Below are positions 33,305 through 42,232 of a stretch of 64,000 nucleotides of DNA, piece after piece (the first letter of the stretch is position 1; every line of letters starts with the position of its first letter). The DNA is from Bog-793 sp963823945 (GTDB taxonomy: Bacteria > Actinomycetota > Acidimicrobiia > Acidimicrobiales > Bog-793), in NCBI GenBank assembly GCA_963823945.1, contig CAWGNK010000005.1, positions 248,001 to 312,000 of the forward strand. The letters run 5' to 3'. The translations under genes and the position numbers were made by a program. The notes beneath the pieces were generated by a model that worked only from the letters and a program-made list of their open reading frames with translations, was not told the origin of the DNA and did not search any database.

Positions 33305-34603
33305 TCAGCCCGCCGCCCGGGCGAGACGCGCGAGCGCGCCGTAGGCGAGCTCGGCGGGGCCGATCTCGTCGCTGCGGAGCAGGTTCGACATGATCCGCAG
33401 CAGCCACTCCATGAGCGTGCGGGAGTACATCCCGGTCGAGACGAGCGCCCGCATCACGTCGGGGCGGCCCATCACGGCCATGAAGGCGGAGGCCGTCTTG
33501 AAGTACAGGCCGTAGTTCTCGGCGAGCTTGGCGTCGTAGCCGGCGAGCACGCGGTTGTCGTTGGCGAGGACCGCCTCGGCGGCGAAGGACGCCGCGATGC
33601 GACCGGTCTCGTAGCCGTAGGCGATCCCCTCGCCGTTGAACGGGTTGATCGAGCCGCCCGCGTCGCCGACGAGGACGTAGTCGGGGCCCTGGTGCGGGCC
33701 GACCGAGAGACCCATCGGCAGCCGGCCCCCGGTCGGCTCACCGAGGGCGCTGTCGGGCCCGAGGCACCACGACGACGGCGCACCCTCGACGAAGGAACCC
33801 AACAGCCGCGTCGTGTTCATCTCCTTCCAGCGCTCGAAGCTCGACAGGATCCCGATGCCGACGTTCACCCGGCCGTCGCCGAGCGGGAAGATCCAGCCGT
33901 AGCCGGGGATCACCGATCCGGTCTCGTCGCGCAGGTCGAGGTGCGACTCGATCCACGACTCGTCGTGGCGGGGCGAGGAGTAGTAGCCGCGGATCGCCAG
34001 GCCCTGGGGCAGGGCGCGGTCGCGGCTCGCGCCGAGCGCACGGCCGAAGCGCGAGTTCGAGCCGTCGGCGACGATGACGACGCGGGCCGCGATCTCATGG
34101 CTCACCTCGCCCCCGTGCTCGGTGACGATCGCCCCCTCCGCCCGCCCGCCCGCCCGGGCCTCTGCGCCGAGCGGGGCGACCGCCTCGCAGCCCTCCAGCA
34201 GCGTGGCGCCCACCTTCTCGGCGCGGCGCGCGACGAGCGCGTCGAGGTCGGCCCGGGTGATGACGTAGCCGTACTCCCCGAAATCTGGGTGCCTGGGCCA
34301 GCGCAGCAGCAGCTCGCGGCCGTAGGCGAGGGCGCGCAGGCCCGTGAAGCGGTGGTAGCGCGACAGGTCGTCGGCGAGCCCCATGTCCTCGAGCTGGCGC
34401 ACCGAACGCGGCGTCAGCCCGTCACCGCACGTCTTGGCCCGCGGGAAGTGCTTCTTCTCGACGACGACGACGTCGAACCCCGCCTTGGCCAGCCAGTAGG
34501 CGGCGGCCGACCCCGAGGGCCCGGCGCCGATGACGAGCACCTCGCACGAGCGCGGGATCACGCGAGCGGGCGCGACCACTCGGTCGTCGGCGGAAACCGG
34601 CAC
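33305..34603 (-). CDS. menJ: geranylgeranyl reductase family flavoprotein (menaquinone-reductase-like)
   Basis: 432-aa FAD enzyme that probably saturates isoprene units of the menaquinone tail. N-terminal FAD motif is EVLVIGAGPSGSAAAYWLA; the CGDGLTPRSV segment, ARVVIVADGSNSRFGR and VGDAGGSINPFNGEGI (second FAD motif) are all typical of the GGR family. In actinobacteria this gene often lies next to nuoA, as here, divergently transcribed. MenJ of mycobacteria is the model for its quinone-tail activity; reduction of geranylgeranyl lipids is the alternative. GTG at 34603 is used; ATG at 34628-34630 is nearly as good. Confidence 0.85.
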   Translation of the reverse strand: MPVSADDRVVAPARVIPRSCEVLVIGAGPSGSAAAYWLAKAGFDVVVVEKKHFPRAKTCGDGLTPRSVRQLEDMGLADDLSRYHRFTGLRALAYGRELLLRWPRHPDFGEYGYVITRADLDALVARRAEKVGATLLEGCEAVAPLGAEARAGGRAEGAIVTEHGGEVSHEIAARVVIVADGSNSRFGRALGASRDRALPQGLAIRGYYSSPRHDESWIESHLDLRDETGSVIPGYGWIFPLGDGRVNVGIGILSSFERWKEMNTTRLLGSFVEGAPSSWCLGPDSALGEPTGGRLPMGLSVGPHQGPDYVLVGDAGGSINPFNGEGIAYGYETGRIAASFAAEAVLANDNRVLAGYDAKLAENYGLYFKTASAFMAVMGRPDVMRALVSTGMYSRTLMEWLLRIMSNLLRSDEIGPAELAYGALARLARAAG

Positions 34604-34702
34604 ACCCCGAGCGTACCGGTCGCCCCGCATCCCGCCGCGAAGAGGGTTCGGCCCGGTTCGGATGTACCCAACCCGGCCCGCGTGGTAGAACCGCAGGGCG
34701 CC

Positions 34703-35158
34703 ATGGGAAGCCTCGACAGCTACCTGCCGATCTTTGTGCTGCTCGTCCTCGGGGTCCTCTTCGCGGCCGGGTCGATCGGCGCGTCGCGCCTGCTCGGCCC
34801 CCGCCGTCAGCACGCCGCCAAGCAGGCCCCCTACGAGTGCGGCATCGTGCCCACCGGCGAGCTCCCGCGGCGCTTCCCGGTCCGCTTCTACCTCATCGCG
34901 ATGATCTTCGTCATCTTCGACATCGAGGTCATCTTCCTGTTCCCGTGGGCGGTGATCTACGGCCAGCTCGGGCGGTTCGGCCTCGTCGAGGTGCTCGTGT
35001 TCGCGGGGGCGGTCTTCGTCTCGTTCATCTACCTCGTCGCCGACGGTGCCCTCGACTGGGGCCCCGCGCGGCGGGCGCGGACAGTGGGCGGCGAGCCGGG
35101 GCGCACGTCCGAGTCGGCGGTCCGTCGGGTCGGGGCGGCTGGCGGGAGGGCGGAGTAG
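34703..35158 (+). CDS. nuoA: NADH-quinone oxidoreductase subunit A
   Basis: 151-aa membrane subunit of respiratory Complex I, at the join between the quinone-binding and proton-pumping parts. Three helices; conserved YECGIVP loop and RFYLIAMIFVIFDIEVIFLFPWA. The C-terminal tail after the third helix is longer and more charged than usual. First gene of the 14-gene operon (34703-50094). ATG at 34703. nuoB follows without a gap. Confidence 0.95.
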   Translation: MGSLDSYLPIFVLLVLGVLFAAGSIGASRLLGPRRQHAAKQAPYECGIVPTGELPRRFPVRFYLIAMIFVIFDIEVIFLFPWAVIYGQLGRFGLVEVLVFAGAVFVSFIYLVADGALDWGPARRARTVGGEPGRTSESAVRRVGAAGGRAE

Positions 35159-35752
35159 GTGCCGTTCGCCGAGCCCTGGAACGGCCTCGAGTCGCTCAGC
35201 CACAACCTCCTCACCGGCAAGCTCGAAGACTTCGTGCGGTGGTCGCGCCGCCGGTCGATGTGGCCGGCGACGTTCGGGCTGGCGTGCTGCGCGATCGAGA
35301 TGATGGCGACCGGGGGCGCCGAGTACGACATCTCCCGGTTCGGCATGGAGGTGTTCCGCGCCTCGCCGCGCCAGTCGGACCTGATGATCGTGGCGGGGCG
35401 GGTCTCCCAGAAGATGGCGCCCGTCCTGCGCCAGGTCTACGACCAGATGGCCGAGCCCAAGTGGGTGATCTCGATGGGGGTGTGCGCCTCGACGGGGGGC
35501 ATGTTCAACAACTACGCGATCGTCCAGGGTGTCGACGAGATCGTCCCGGTCGACGTCTATGCGCCCGGGTGCCCGCCGAGCCCGAACACGCTGCTGCACG
35601 CCATCCTCACCCTGCACGAGAAGGTCCGGACCGGGGAGATCATGCGCCGTCGCGCCACCTCCGGTGCCGGCGCCGGGGTCGACCTCGCGGCCGAGGTGCC
35701 GGGCTGGACCCAGCCGCTCGCCACCCCGGTCCACCTCGGGACGCCGCGCTGA
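35159..35752 (+). CDS. nuoB: NADH-quinone oxidoreductase subunit B
   Basis: 197-aa peripheral-arm subunit carrying terminal 4Fe-4S cluster N2, which passes electrons to menaquinone. Cluster ligands are seen in GLACCAIEMMAT, MGVCASTGG and YAPGCPPSPNT, giving the tandem-Cys N2 set. GTG start at 35159 directly after the nuoA stop. Ends with a Gly/Ala-rich tail; overlaps nuoC by TGATG. Confidence 0.96.
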   Translation: MPFAEPWNGLESLSHNLLTGKLEDFVRWSRRRSMWPATFGLACCAIEMMATGGAEYDISRFGMEVFRASPRQSDLMIVAGRVSQKMAPVLRQVYDQMAEPKWVISMGVCASTGGMFNNYAIVQGVDEIVPVDVYAPGCPPSPNTLLHAILTLHEKVRTGEIMRRRATSGAGAGVDLAAEVPGWTQPLATPVHLGTPR

Positions 35753-36258
35753 TGGCGTCGTCGACGCCGCTCGCCTGGCGGGTGCCCGAGCTCGACGGGG
35801 TGCCGGCGGCCGACTCGTGTGGCGACGAGGTGTTCTTCCCGACCCGTGAGCGCTATGTCGAGATCGCCACGGCGCTGCGGCAGGCGGGCTTCGTCACGGC
35901 GAGCGACCTCTGCGCCGTCGACTACCTGACGAACCTCGACCGCGCCCTGCCCGCCGGGGTCCCGAGGACGCGCTTCGAAGTCGTCGTCAACCTGCTCTCG
36001 CACGCCGAGGCGCGGCGCGCCCGTCTCCGGGTGATGGTCCCCGAGGACGACCCGGTCTGCCCGACGCTCTTCTACGTCTACCCGGGGACCGAGAACATGG
36101 AGCGCGAGGCCTACGACCTGATGGGGATCCGCTTCGCGGGTCACCCCGACCCGAGCCGGATCCTTCTGCCCCAGGACTGGGAGGGGCACCCGCTGCGCCG
36201 GGACTACGGCTCGGGACGCGTCCCGGTGCAGTTCAAGGAAGCGCCGGGCCCGCGGTGA
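35752..36258 (+). CDS. nuoC: NADH-quinone oxidoreductase subunit C
   Basis: 168-aa Complex I 30-kDa subunit in the peripheral arm, next to NuoD, with no cofactor. Conserved stretch NMEREAYDLMGIRFAGHPD and RILLPQDWEGHPLRRDY is the family signature. Separate from nuoD here rather than fused. ATG at 35752 overlaps the nuoB stop. Confidence 0.95.
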   Translation: MASSTPLAWRVPELDGVPAADSCGDEVFFPTRERYVEIATALRQAGFVTASDLCAVDYLTNLDRALPAGVPRTRFEVVVNLLSHAEARRARLRVMVPEDDPVCPTLFYVYPGTENMEREAYDLMGIRFAGHPDPSRILLPQDWEGHPLRRDYGSGRVPVQFKEAPGPR

Positions 36259-37646
36259 GCGAACACCAGCCCGCCGCCGGCCAGGTCCCCGAAGAGGTGG
36301 GGGCGGCCTTTGACGCCGCCGCCAGGGCGCGGCTCGTCGCCGTGACCGACGAGGGAACCCAGCAGCTCGCGCCCCTCGACGCGACCGGCGCGGCCGAGCT
36401 CGCGATCGAGCGGGGCGGCGTGCTGCGCCTCCCGGAGAGCGACGCCCTCGACCCGGACGCCGCCGACGCGACCTTCGGCACCGGCGAGACGATGATCCTC
36501 AACGTCGGGCCGCAGCACCCCTCGACCCACGGCGTGCTGCGGATGATGGTCGAGCTCCAGGGCGAGACGGTCCTGCGCTCGAAGCCCGTGATCGGCTACC
36601 TCCACACCGGGATGGAGAAGACGGGCGAGGAGCTCACCTACGTCCAGGGCGCGACGAACGTCACCCGCATGGACTACCTGTCGCCGCTGCACAACGAGCT
36701 CGTCTACGCGCTCGCCGTCGAGAAGCTCCTCGCCGTCGAGATCCCGCCGCGGGCCACCTGGATCCGCATGCTGATGTGCGAGCTGAACCGGATTTCCTCC
36801 CACGCCATCTGGGCCGCGACGAACGGGATGGACCTCGCCTCGACTTCGATGATGATCTTCGGGATCCGCGAGCGCGACCTCGTGCTGCAGTTCTTCGAGA
36901 AGGTCACCGGGCTGCGGATGAACCACAACTACATCAGGCCCGGCGGCGTGGCGGCGGACCTGCCGGACGGGTGGGAGGACGACGTCGAGGCGGTCGTCGA
37001 CACGGTCGGCGCACGCCTGGCGGACTACGACAACCTGCTGACGGGCCAGCCGATCTTCCGCGAGCGCACCGAGGGCGTCGGGGTCGTCCCGGCGGAGCTG
37101 CTGCTCGCCATGTCGGCGACGGGGCCGCTCCTCCGGGCGGCGGGGGTCCCCTGGGACCTGCGGCGCCAGATGCCCTACCTCGCCTACGACGAGGTCGAAT
37201 TCGACGTCATCGTCGGCACCGCCGGCGACTGCTTCAGCCGCTACGCCGTGCGCCTCGCCGAGGTGCGGGAGTCGATCCGGATCGTCCGCCAGATCCTCGA
37301 GAAGATGCCCTCGGGCGACTACCGGACCCAGGACAAGAAGGTCACGCCGCCGCCGCGGGCCCGGATCGACGAGTCGATGGAGGCGCTCATCCACCACTTC
37401 GAGCTGTTCACCCGCGGCATCGTCCCGCCGGCGGGTGAGGTCTACGTCGCCGTGGAGTCCCCGCGGGGCGAGCTCGGCTGCTACCTCGTCTCCGACGGGT
37501 CGAACCGCCCGATGCGGATGCACATCCGCACCCCCAGCTTCGTCAACCTCCAGTCGGTGCCGGCGATGCTGCGTGGCGGCCTGATCGCCGACATGATCGC
37601 CATCCTCTCCTCGGTCGACCCGGTCCTCGGGGACGTCGACCGGTGA
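36255..37646 (+). CDS. nuoD: NADH-quinone oxidoreductase subunit D
   Basis: 463-aa 49-kDa subunit that helps form the quinone pocket. GPQHPSTHGVLRM has the quinone-contacting His; the catalytic Tyr would be in the EELTYVQGATNVTR region. Conserved VAADLPDGWED and the C-terminal DPVLGDVDR are complete. About 75 N-terminal residues rich in Ala and Asp precede the conserved domain. GTG at 36255 gives a 4-base overlap with nuoC. Confidence 0.95.
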   Translation: MSEHQPAAGQVPEEVGAAFDAAARARLVAVTDEGTQQLAPLDATGAAELAIERGGVLRLPESDALDPDAADATFGTGETMILNVGPQHPSTHGVLRMMVELQGETVLRSKPVIGYLHTGMEKTGEELTYVQGATNVTRMDYLSPLHNELVYALAVEKLLAVEIPPRATWIRMLMCELNRISSHAIWAATNGMDLASTSMMIFGIRERDLVLQFFEKVTGLRMNHNYIRPGGVAADLPDGWEDDVEAVVDTVGARLADYDNLLTGQPIFRERTEGVGVVPAELLLAMSATGPLLRAAGVPWDLRRQMPYLAYDEVEFDVIVGTAGDCFSRYAVRLAEVRESIRIVRQILEKMPSGDYRTQDKKVTPPPRARIDESMEALIHHFELFTRGIVPPAGEVYVAVESPRGELGCYLVSDGSNRPMRMHIRTPSFVNLQSVPAMLRGGLIADMIAILSSVDPVLGDVDR

Positions 37647-38224
37647 CCGCCCACCTCTCGGCGGAGAACCGGGCCCGGGCCGAGGCGCTCGTCGCGCTCT
37701 ACCCGCAGCCCCGCTCGGCGCTCGTGCCGCTGTGCCACCTCGCCCAGGCACAGGACGGCTGGCTCTGCGCCGAGGCGATGGAGGAGATCGCCGAGCTCTG
37801 CGGCACGACCCCGGCCGAGGTCTACGGGACGGCGACCTTCTACGACATGCTGCACACCGAGCGGGTCGGCCGGCACGTCATCGCGATCTGCACGAACATC
37901 GCCTGTTTGCTCGCCGGCGCCGACGAGCTCGTCGAGCACGCCGAGCGCCGGCTCGGGGTGCGCTGCGGGCAGACGACCGAGGACGGCGAGTTCACCCTCG
38001 AGGAGGCCGAGTGCCTCGCCGGTTGCGACGCCGCCCCGTGCGTGCAGGTGAACCACCGCTACGTCGCGGCTCGCGACGCCGCGTCGTTCGACGCCCTCGT
38101 CGCCGATCTCGCCAAGGGCCGGCGGCGCCAGGAGATCCCGCGTCACGGCGTGCTCTGCCGGATCGAGCGCACCGTCGGCCTGCCGGGTGCGGCGGCGTCC
38201 CCCCGCCGGCGGGCGAGGAGCTGA
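37643..38224 (+). CDS. nuoE: NADH-quinone oxidoreductase subunit E
   Basis: 193-aa thioredoxin-like subunit of the NADH-input module, binding 2Fe-2S cluster N1a. Ligands fit C-x4-C in CTNIAC and C-x3-C in AECLAGCDAAPC. N-terminal YPQPRSALVPLCHLAQAQ and ATFYDML are typical. GTG at 37643 overlaps nuoD by four bases. A basic C-terminal extension of about 20 residues is less conserved. Confidence 0.95.
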   Translation: MTAHLSAENRARAEALVALYPQPRSALVPLCHLAQAQDGWLCAEAMEEIAELCGTTPAEVYGTATFYDMLHTERVGRHVIAICTNIACLLAGADELVEHAERRLGVRCGQTTEDGEFTLEEAECLAGCDAAPCVQVNHRYVAARDAASFDALVADLAKGRRRQEIPRHGVLCRIERTVGLPGAAASPRRRARS

Positions 38225-38228
38225 GCCG

Positions 38229-39560
38229 ATGCTGACCGGCGCCCCGCGCATCGTGACCGCCCGCCTCGACCACGAGGACTCCCACACGCTCGAGAGGTAC
38301 CTCGCGACCGGCGGCTACAGGGCGCTGCGCAAGGCGTTGCGGATGAAGCCCGAGGCGGTGGCGGCCGAGGTGAACCGGGCGAGCCTTCTGGGCCGCGGCG
38401 GGGCCGGCTTCCCGGCGGGGCGCAAGTGGTCGATGCTCCGCCCCGCCGAGACGACCTACCTCGTCGTCAACGGCGACGAGAGCGAGCCGGCGACGTTCAA
38501 GGACCACCTGCTCATCGAGCGCGACCCGCACCAGATCATCGAGGGGGCCGCCATCGCCGCCTACGCCGTCGGCGCCCGGCTGGCCTTCATCTACTGCCGC
38601 GGGGAGTTCGCCCTCGGGCTCGAGCGCCTAACTGCCGCCTGCAACGAGGCCTACGAGCACGGCGCCCTCGGGGGGCGGATCTTCGGCTCGACGTTCTCGC
38701 TCGACGTCGTCGTCCACCCCGGGGCGGGTGCCTACATCTGCGGCGAGGAGACCGCGCTCATCGAGAGCCTGGAGGGCAAGCGCGGCTTCCCGCGCATCAA
38801 GCCGCCGAACTTCCCCGCCGCGATCGGCCTCTACGGGGAGCCGACGGTCGTCAACAACGTCGAGACGATCTCGGCCCTGCCCTGGATCGTCCAGCACGGC
38901 GGGGAGGCCTACGCCGCGCTGGGCGCCGGCACGTCGACCGGCACGCGCCTGTTCGCCCTGTCGGGCCGGGTCGCCCGGCCCGGCTGGTACGAGCTCGAGA
39001 TGTCGAAGACGACCTTCCGCGACCTCATCTTCGATCCCGCCCTCGGCGGGGGCATCGCCGACGCTGGCGAGCTGAAGGCGTTCATCCCCGGCGGGGTCTC
39101 GGCGCCCTGGCTCGGCCCGGACTCGCTCGACCTCGGCCTCGACCAGGACGCCGTCGGGAAGGCGGGGTCGATGCTCGGCTCGGGCTCCGTCGTCGTGCTC
39201 GACCAGACGAGCTGTGCCGTGCGCGCCGCCTGGCGCATCACGCGCTTTTTCTGGCGGGAGTCCTGCGGGCAGTGCACGCCCTGCCGGGAGGGCGGCCACT
39301 GGCTCGAGAAGGTGCTGCGGCGCATCGAGGAGGGGGGCGGCCGCTTCGCTGACCTCGACCTGCTGATGGACGTGTGCGACAACCTCGCCCCCGGGGTGAG
39401 CTGGCCGCCCGAGCAGACGACGATCTGCGTGCTCGGCCCGTCGATCCCGTCGTCGGTCGCCTCGGCGCTGCGGATGTTCCGCGAGGAGTTCGCGACCCAC
39501 ATCCGGACCGAGGAGTGCCCGTTCGCCGCGGCATCCCACGAGATGGCGGCTGGACGATGA
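38229..39560 (+). CDS. nuoF: NADH-quinone oxidoreductase subunit F
   Basis: 443-aa NADH-binding subunit with FMN and 4Fe-4S cluster N3. LLGRGGAGFPAGRKW is the NADH/FMN glycine loop, YICGEETALIESLEG the FMN site and ESCGQCTPCREG plus the Cys in TTICVLG the N3 ligands. ATG at 38229, five bases after nuoE; ends overlapping nuoG (ATGA). Confidence 0.96.
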   Translation: MLTGAPRIVTARLDHEDSHTLERYLATGGYRALRKALRMKPEAVAAEVNRASLLGRGGAGFPAGRKWSMLRPAETTYLVVNGDESEPATFKDHLLIERDPHQIIEGAAIAAYAVGARLAFIYCRGEFALGLERLTAACNEAYEHGALGGRIFGSTFSLDVVVHPGAGAYICGEETALIESLEGKRGFPRIKPPNFPAAIGLYGEPTVVNNVETISALPWIVQHGGEAYAALGAGTSTGTRLFALSGRVARPGWYELEMSKTTFRDLIFDPALGGGIADAGELKAFIPGGVSAPWLGPDSLDLGLDQDAVGKAGSMLGSGSVVVLDQTSCAVRAAWRITRFFWRESCGQCTPCREGGHWLEKVLRRIEEGGGRFADLDLLMDVCDNLAPGVSWPPEQTTICVLGPSIPSSVASALRMFREEFATHIRTEECPFAAASHEMAAGR

Positions 39561-42232
39561 GCGCCGCGCGCAACCGCGCCGCCGGGGCGGTCGTCCATCT
39601 GACGATCGACGGGACCGCCCTCGAGGCGCCCCCCGGCGAACTGCTGATCGACGCCGCCGAGCGGGCCGGGATCTTCCTCCCGCGCTTTTGCTACCACCCG
39701 CGCCTCGACCCGGTGGGCATGTGCCGGATGTGCCTCGTCGAGGTCTCGGGTCCGCGCGGTTTTTCGTTGCAGCCCGCCTGCATGCTCAGTGTCGCCGAAG
39801 GGCTCGAGGTGCGCACCGCCTCGGCAAAGGCCCGCAAGGCCCAGCAGGGCGTGCTCGAGTTCCTGCTCATCAACCACCCGCTCGACTGCCCGGTCTGTGA
39901 CAAGGGGGGCGAGTGCCCCCTGCAGGACCAGGCGTTTTCGCACGGCCCCGGCGAGAGCCGCTTCACGGAGGAGAAGCGCCACTGGGCCAAGCCGATCGAG
40001 ATCGGCCCGCGGGTCCTGCTCGACAGGGAGCGCTGCATCCAGTGCGGCCGCTGCACCCGCTTCGCCGCCGAGGTCGCCGGTGAGGCGACGATCGACTTCG
40101 CCTTCCGCAGCGACGGCGTCGAGGTCGCGCCGTTCCCCGGGGAGCCGTTCGACTCGTACTTCTCGGGCAACACGATCCAGATCTGCCCCGTCGGCGCGCT
40201 CACGTCGCCCGCCTACCGCTTCACCTCGCGCCCGTGGGACCTCGAGCAGGTCGAGACGACGTGCACGACGTGCGCCGTCGGCTGCCGCGTCGTGGCCCAG
40301 TCGTCGGCGGGGAGGCTCGTGCGCTATCTCGGCGTCGACTCCGACCCGGTGAACCAGAGCTGGCTGTGCGACAAGGGCCGCTACGGCTTCGAGGCGGTCC
40401 ACTCGGAGCGCCGCCTGACGGCGCCGACCGTCGAGAAGGGCGAGGTCCACCAGCCGGTGACCTGGCACGAGGCGCTCGACGCCGCCGCCGCGGCGATCGG
40501 CGAGGCCCGGGAACGGGGCGGGCCGGATTCCGTCGGGATCCTCGGTGGGGCGCGCCTTTCCAACGAGGACGCCTACGCCTGGGCCAAGCTCGCCAAGTCC
40601 GTCCTCGGCACGGACTCCGTCGACGCGCAGCTCGACGACGGGCTCCCGGCAGCCGCGGTGCTCGGCCTACCGCACGCGACGATCGACGAGGCCGCCGCCG
40701 CGAGCGTCGTCGTCACGCTGACGGGCGACCTGCGCGAGGAGCTGCCGGTCCTCTTCCTGCGCCTGCGTCGCGCCGCCCTCGACGGCGCAAGGATCGTCGA
40801 GTGCTCGACGGCCGCGACGGCGCTCACGCCGTACGCGGCGCACCGGCTCGCCTACCTGCCCGGCGAGATCGCCCGGCTCGCGGCCTGCCTCGTCGGTGCG
40901 ACCGGCGCCCGGCCGACCGGTGTCGACGACGAGGCGCTCGCGGCGGCGCGGACGCTGCTGGGCTCGCTCGGCGGCGGGGGTCTCGTCGTCGTCGTGGGCC
41001 GGCCGTCGCTCGCCGAGTCGGGGGAAAGCGTCGCCGAGGCGGCGCACGCCATCGCGCGCGCCTACCCGCAGGCCCGTTTCCTGCCGGCGCTGCGCCGGGC
41101 GAACGTGCACGGCGCCCTCGACATGGGCCTCGCGCCCGGGCTGCTGCCCGGCCGAGTGACGCTCGAGGCGGGCCGGGACGCGCTCTCGGCCGCCTGGGGG
41201 GAGCTGCCGGCCAAGCCGGGCCGGGACGCCCGCGCCATCCTCCAGGCGACGGTCGACAACGAGATCTCCACCCTCATCCTTCTGGGTTGCGACCCGCTCG
41301 GCGACTGCCCGGACCGCGAGCTCGCGCGGGCCGCGATCGAGCAGGCGCGCTTCGTCATCTTCGTCGGGACGCACCACACGGGGGCGAGCGCACTGTCACG
41401 GGTCGTCCTGCCGGTGGCGGGTGACGGCGAGCGCGGGGGGACGACGACGAACTGCGAGGGCCGGGTGTCGAGGCTGGCCGCCAAGGTGCTCCCCCCGGGA
41501 ATCGCCTGGCCGGCGTGGACGGTCGCGGGCGAGCTGGCGAAGCGGTTCGGCGCCTCGCTCGGGTTCGAGGGCGTCGAGCAGATCTCCTCGGAGATCGCGC
41601 GCCTCGCCCCGGCGTATCGGGGTGTCGACGCCGCCCTGCTCGGGCAGCCGGAACGCCGCGACGGTGTCGTGGTGCCCCTCGCCGCCGTGGGGGTCGACAT
41701 CGGCAGCCGCCGGCCGCGGCCGATCGATCCCATCGCGACCCCCGGGATCCTCTCGGTCGAGGACCACGGCGCGCCGCTCGAGATCGGCGCCGCCCGGCCG
41801 GCCGGTGCGGCGGGGGAGGTGGCACCCGTGGGGGCGGCTTCGCCGGTGTTGCCGCTCGTCACGTTCTCCCCCCCGGAGGGGACCCCGCCGGCCGACGAGC
41901 CCGCGCCGGGCGCCTACCGTCTCGTCGTGCGCCGCACGCTTTTCGAACGAGGAACGCTCGTCGCCGAGAGCCCTTCGCTCGCGCAGCTGGTGCCCGAGCC
42001 GGCGGTGTTCGTGCACCCCGCCGCGCTGAAGGAACTGCGCGTGACACCGGGGTCGACCGTCACGGTCCGCTCGGCGCGGGACTCGCTGCAGGTGCCGATC
42101 GCCCTTGACGACTCGCTGCCGCGCGGCGTGGCGCTGCTCGTCGCCAACCTTGTGCCCTCCGAGGGGCGGGGCGCGAGCGCGCTCGTCGACGCCTCGCGAC
42201 CCGCGACCGACGTCTGGCTGGAGAAGGTGTGA
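39557..42232 (+). CDS. nuoG: NADH-quinone oxidoreductase subunit G
   Basis: 891-aa largest peripheral-arm subunit. N-terminal 2Fe-2S plant-type cluster (FCYHPRLDPVGMCRMC and the PACM Cys), an H-x3-C-type N5 site (HPLDCPVCDKGGECPLQDQ), a 4Fe-4S pair (CIQCGRCTRFAAE, ICPVGAL), then a molybdopterin-oxidoreductase-like domain with the extra CTTCAVGC...C ligands (N7 type) found in some lineages. The domain after residue about 250 is catalytically silent in Complex I. An acidic/Pro-rich tail of about 140 aa follows. ATG at 39557 in a 4-base overlap with nuoF. Confidence 0.95.
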   Translation: MSAARNRAAGAVVHLTIDGTALEAPPGELLIDAAERAGIFLPRFCYHPRLDPVGMCRMCLVEVSGPRGFSLQPACMLSVAEGLEVRTASAKARKAQQGVLEFLLINHPLDCPVCDKGGECPLQDQAFSHGPGESRFTEEKRHWAKPIEIGPRVLLDRERCIQCGRCTRFAAEVAGEATIDFAFRSDGVEVAPFPGEPFDSYFSGNTIQICPVGALTSPAYRFTSRPWDLEQVETTCTTCAVGCRVVAQSSAGRLVRYLGVDSDPVNQSWLCDKGRYGFEAVHSERRLTAPTVEKGEVHQPVTWHEALDAAAAAIGEARERGGPDSVGILGGARLSNEDAYAWAKLAKSVLGTDSVDAQLDDGLPAAAVLGLPHATIDEAAAASVVVTLTGDLREELPVLFLRLRRAALDGARIVECSTAATALTPYAAHRLAYLPGEIARLAACLVGATGARPTGVDDEALAAARTLLGSLGGGGLVVVVGRPSLAESGESVAEAAHAIARAYPQARFLPALRRANVHGALDMGLAPGLLPGRVTLEAGRDALSAAWGELPAKPGRDARAILQATVDNEISTLILLGCDPLGDCPDRELARAAIEQARFVIFVGTHHTGASALSRVVLPVAGDGERGGTTTNCEGRVSRLAAKVLPPGIAWPAWTVAGELAKRFGASLGFEGVEQISSEIARLAPAYRGVDAALLGQPERRDGVVVPLAAVGVDIGSRRPRPIDPIATPGILSVEDHGAPLEIGAARPAGAAGEVAPVGAASPVLPLVTFSPPEGTPPADEPAPGAYRLVVRRTLFERGTLVAESPSLAQLVPEPAVFVHPAALKELRVTPGSTVTVRSARDSLQVPIALDDSLPRGVALLVANLVPSEGRGASALVDASRPATDVWLEKV

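Noticed and set aside
34604..35734. Extending the geranylgeranyl-reductase frame upstream to give an 809-aa protein
   Set aside because: The extra part lies antisense to nuoA and nuoB and matches nothing; the FAD motif starts a few residues after the GTG at 34603.
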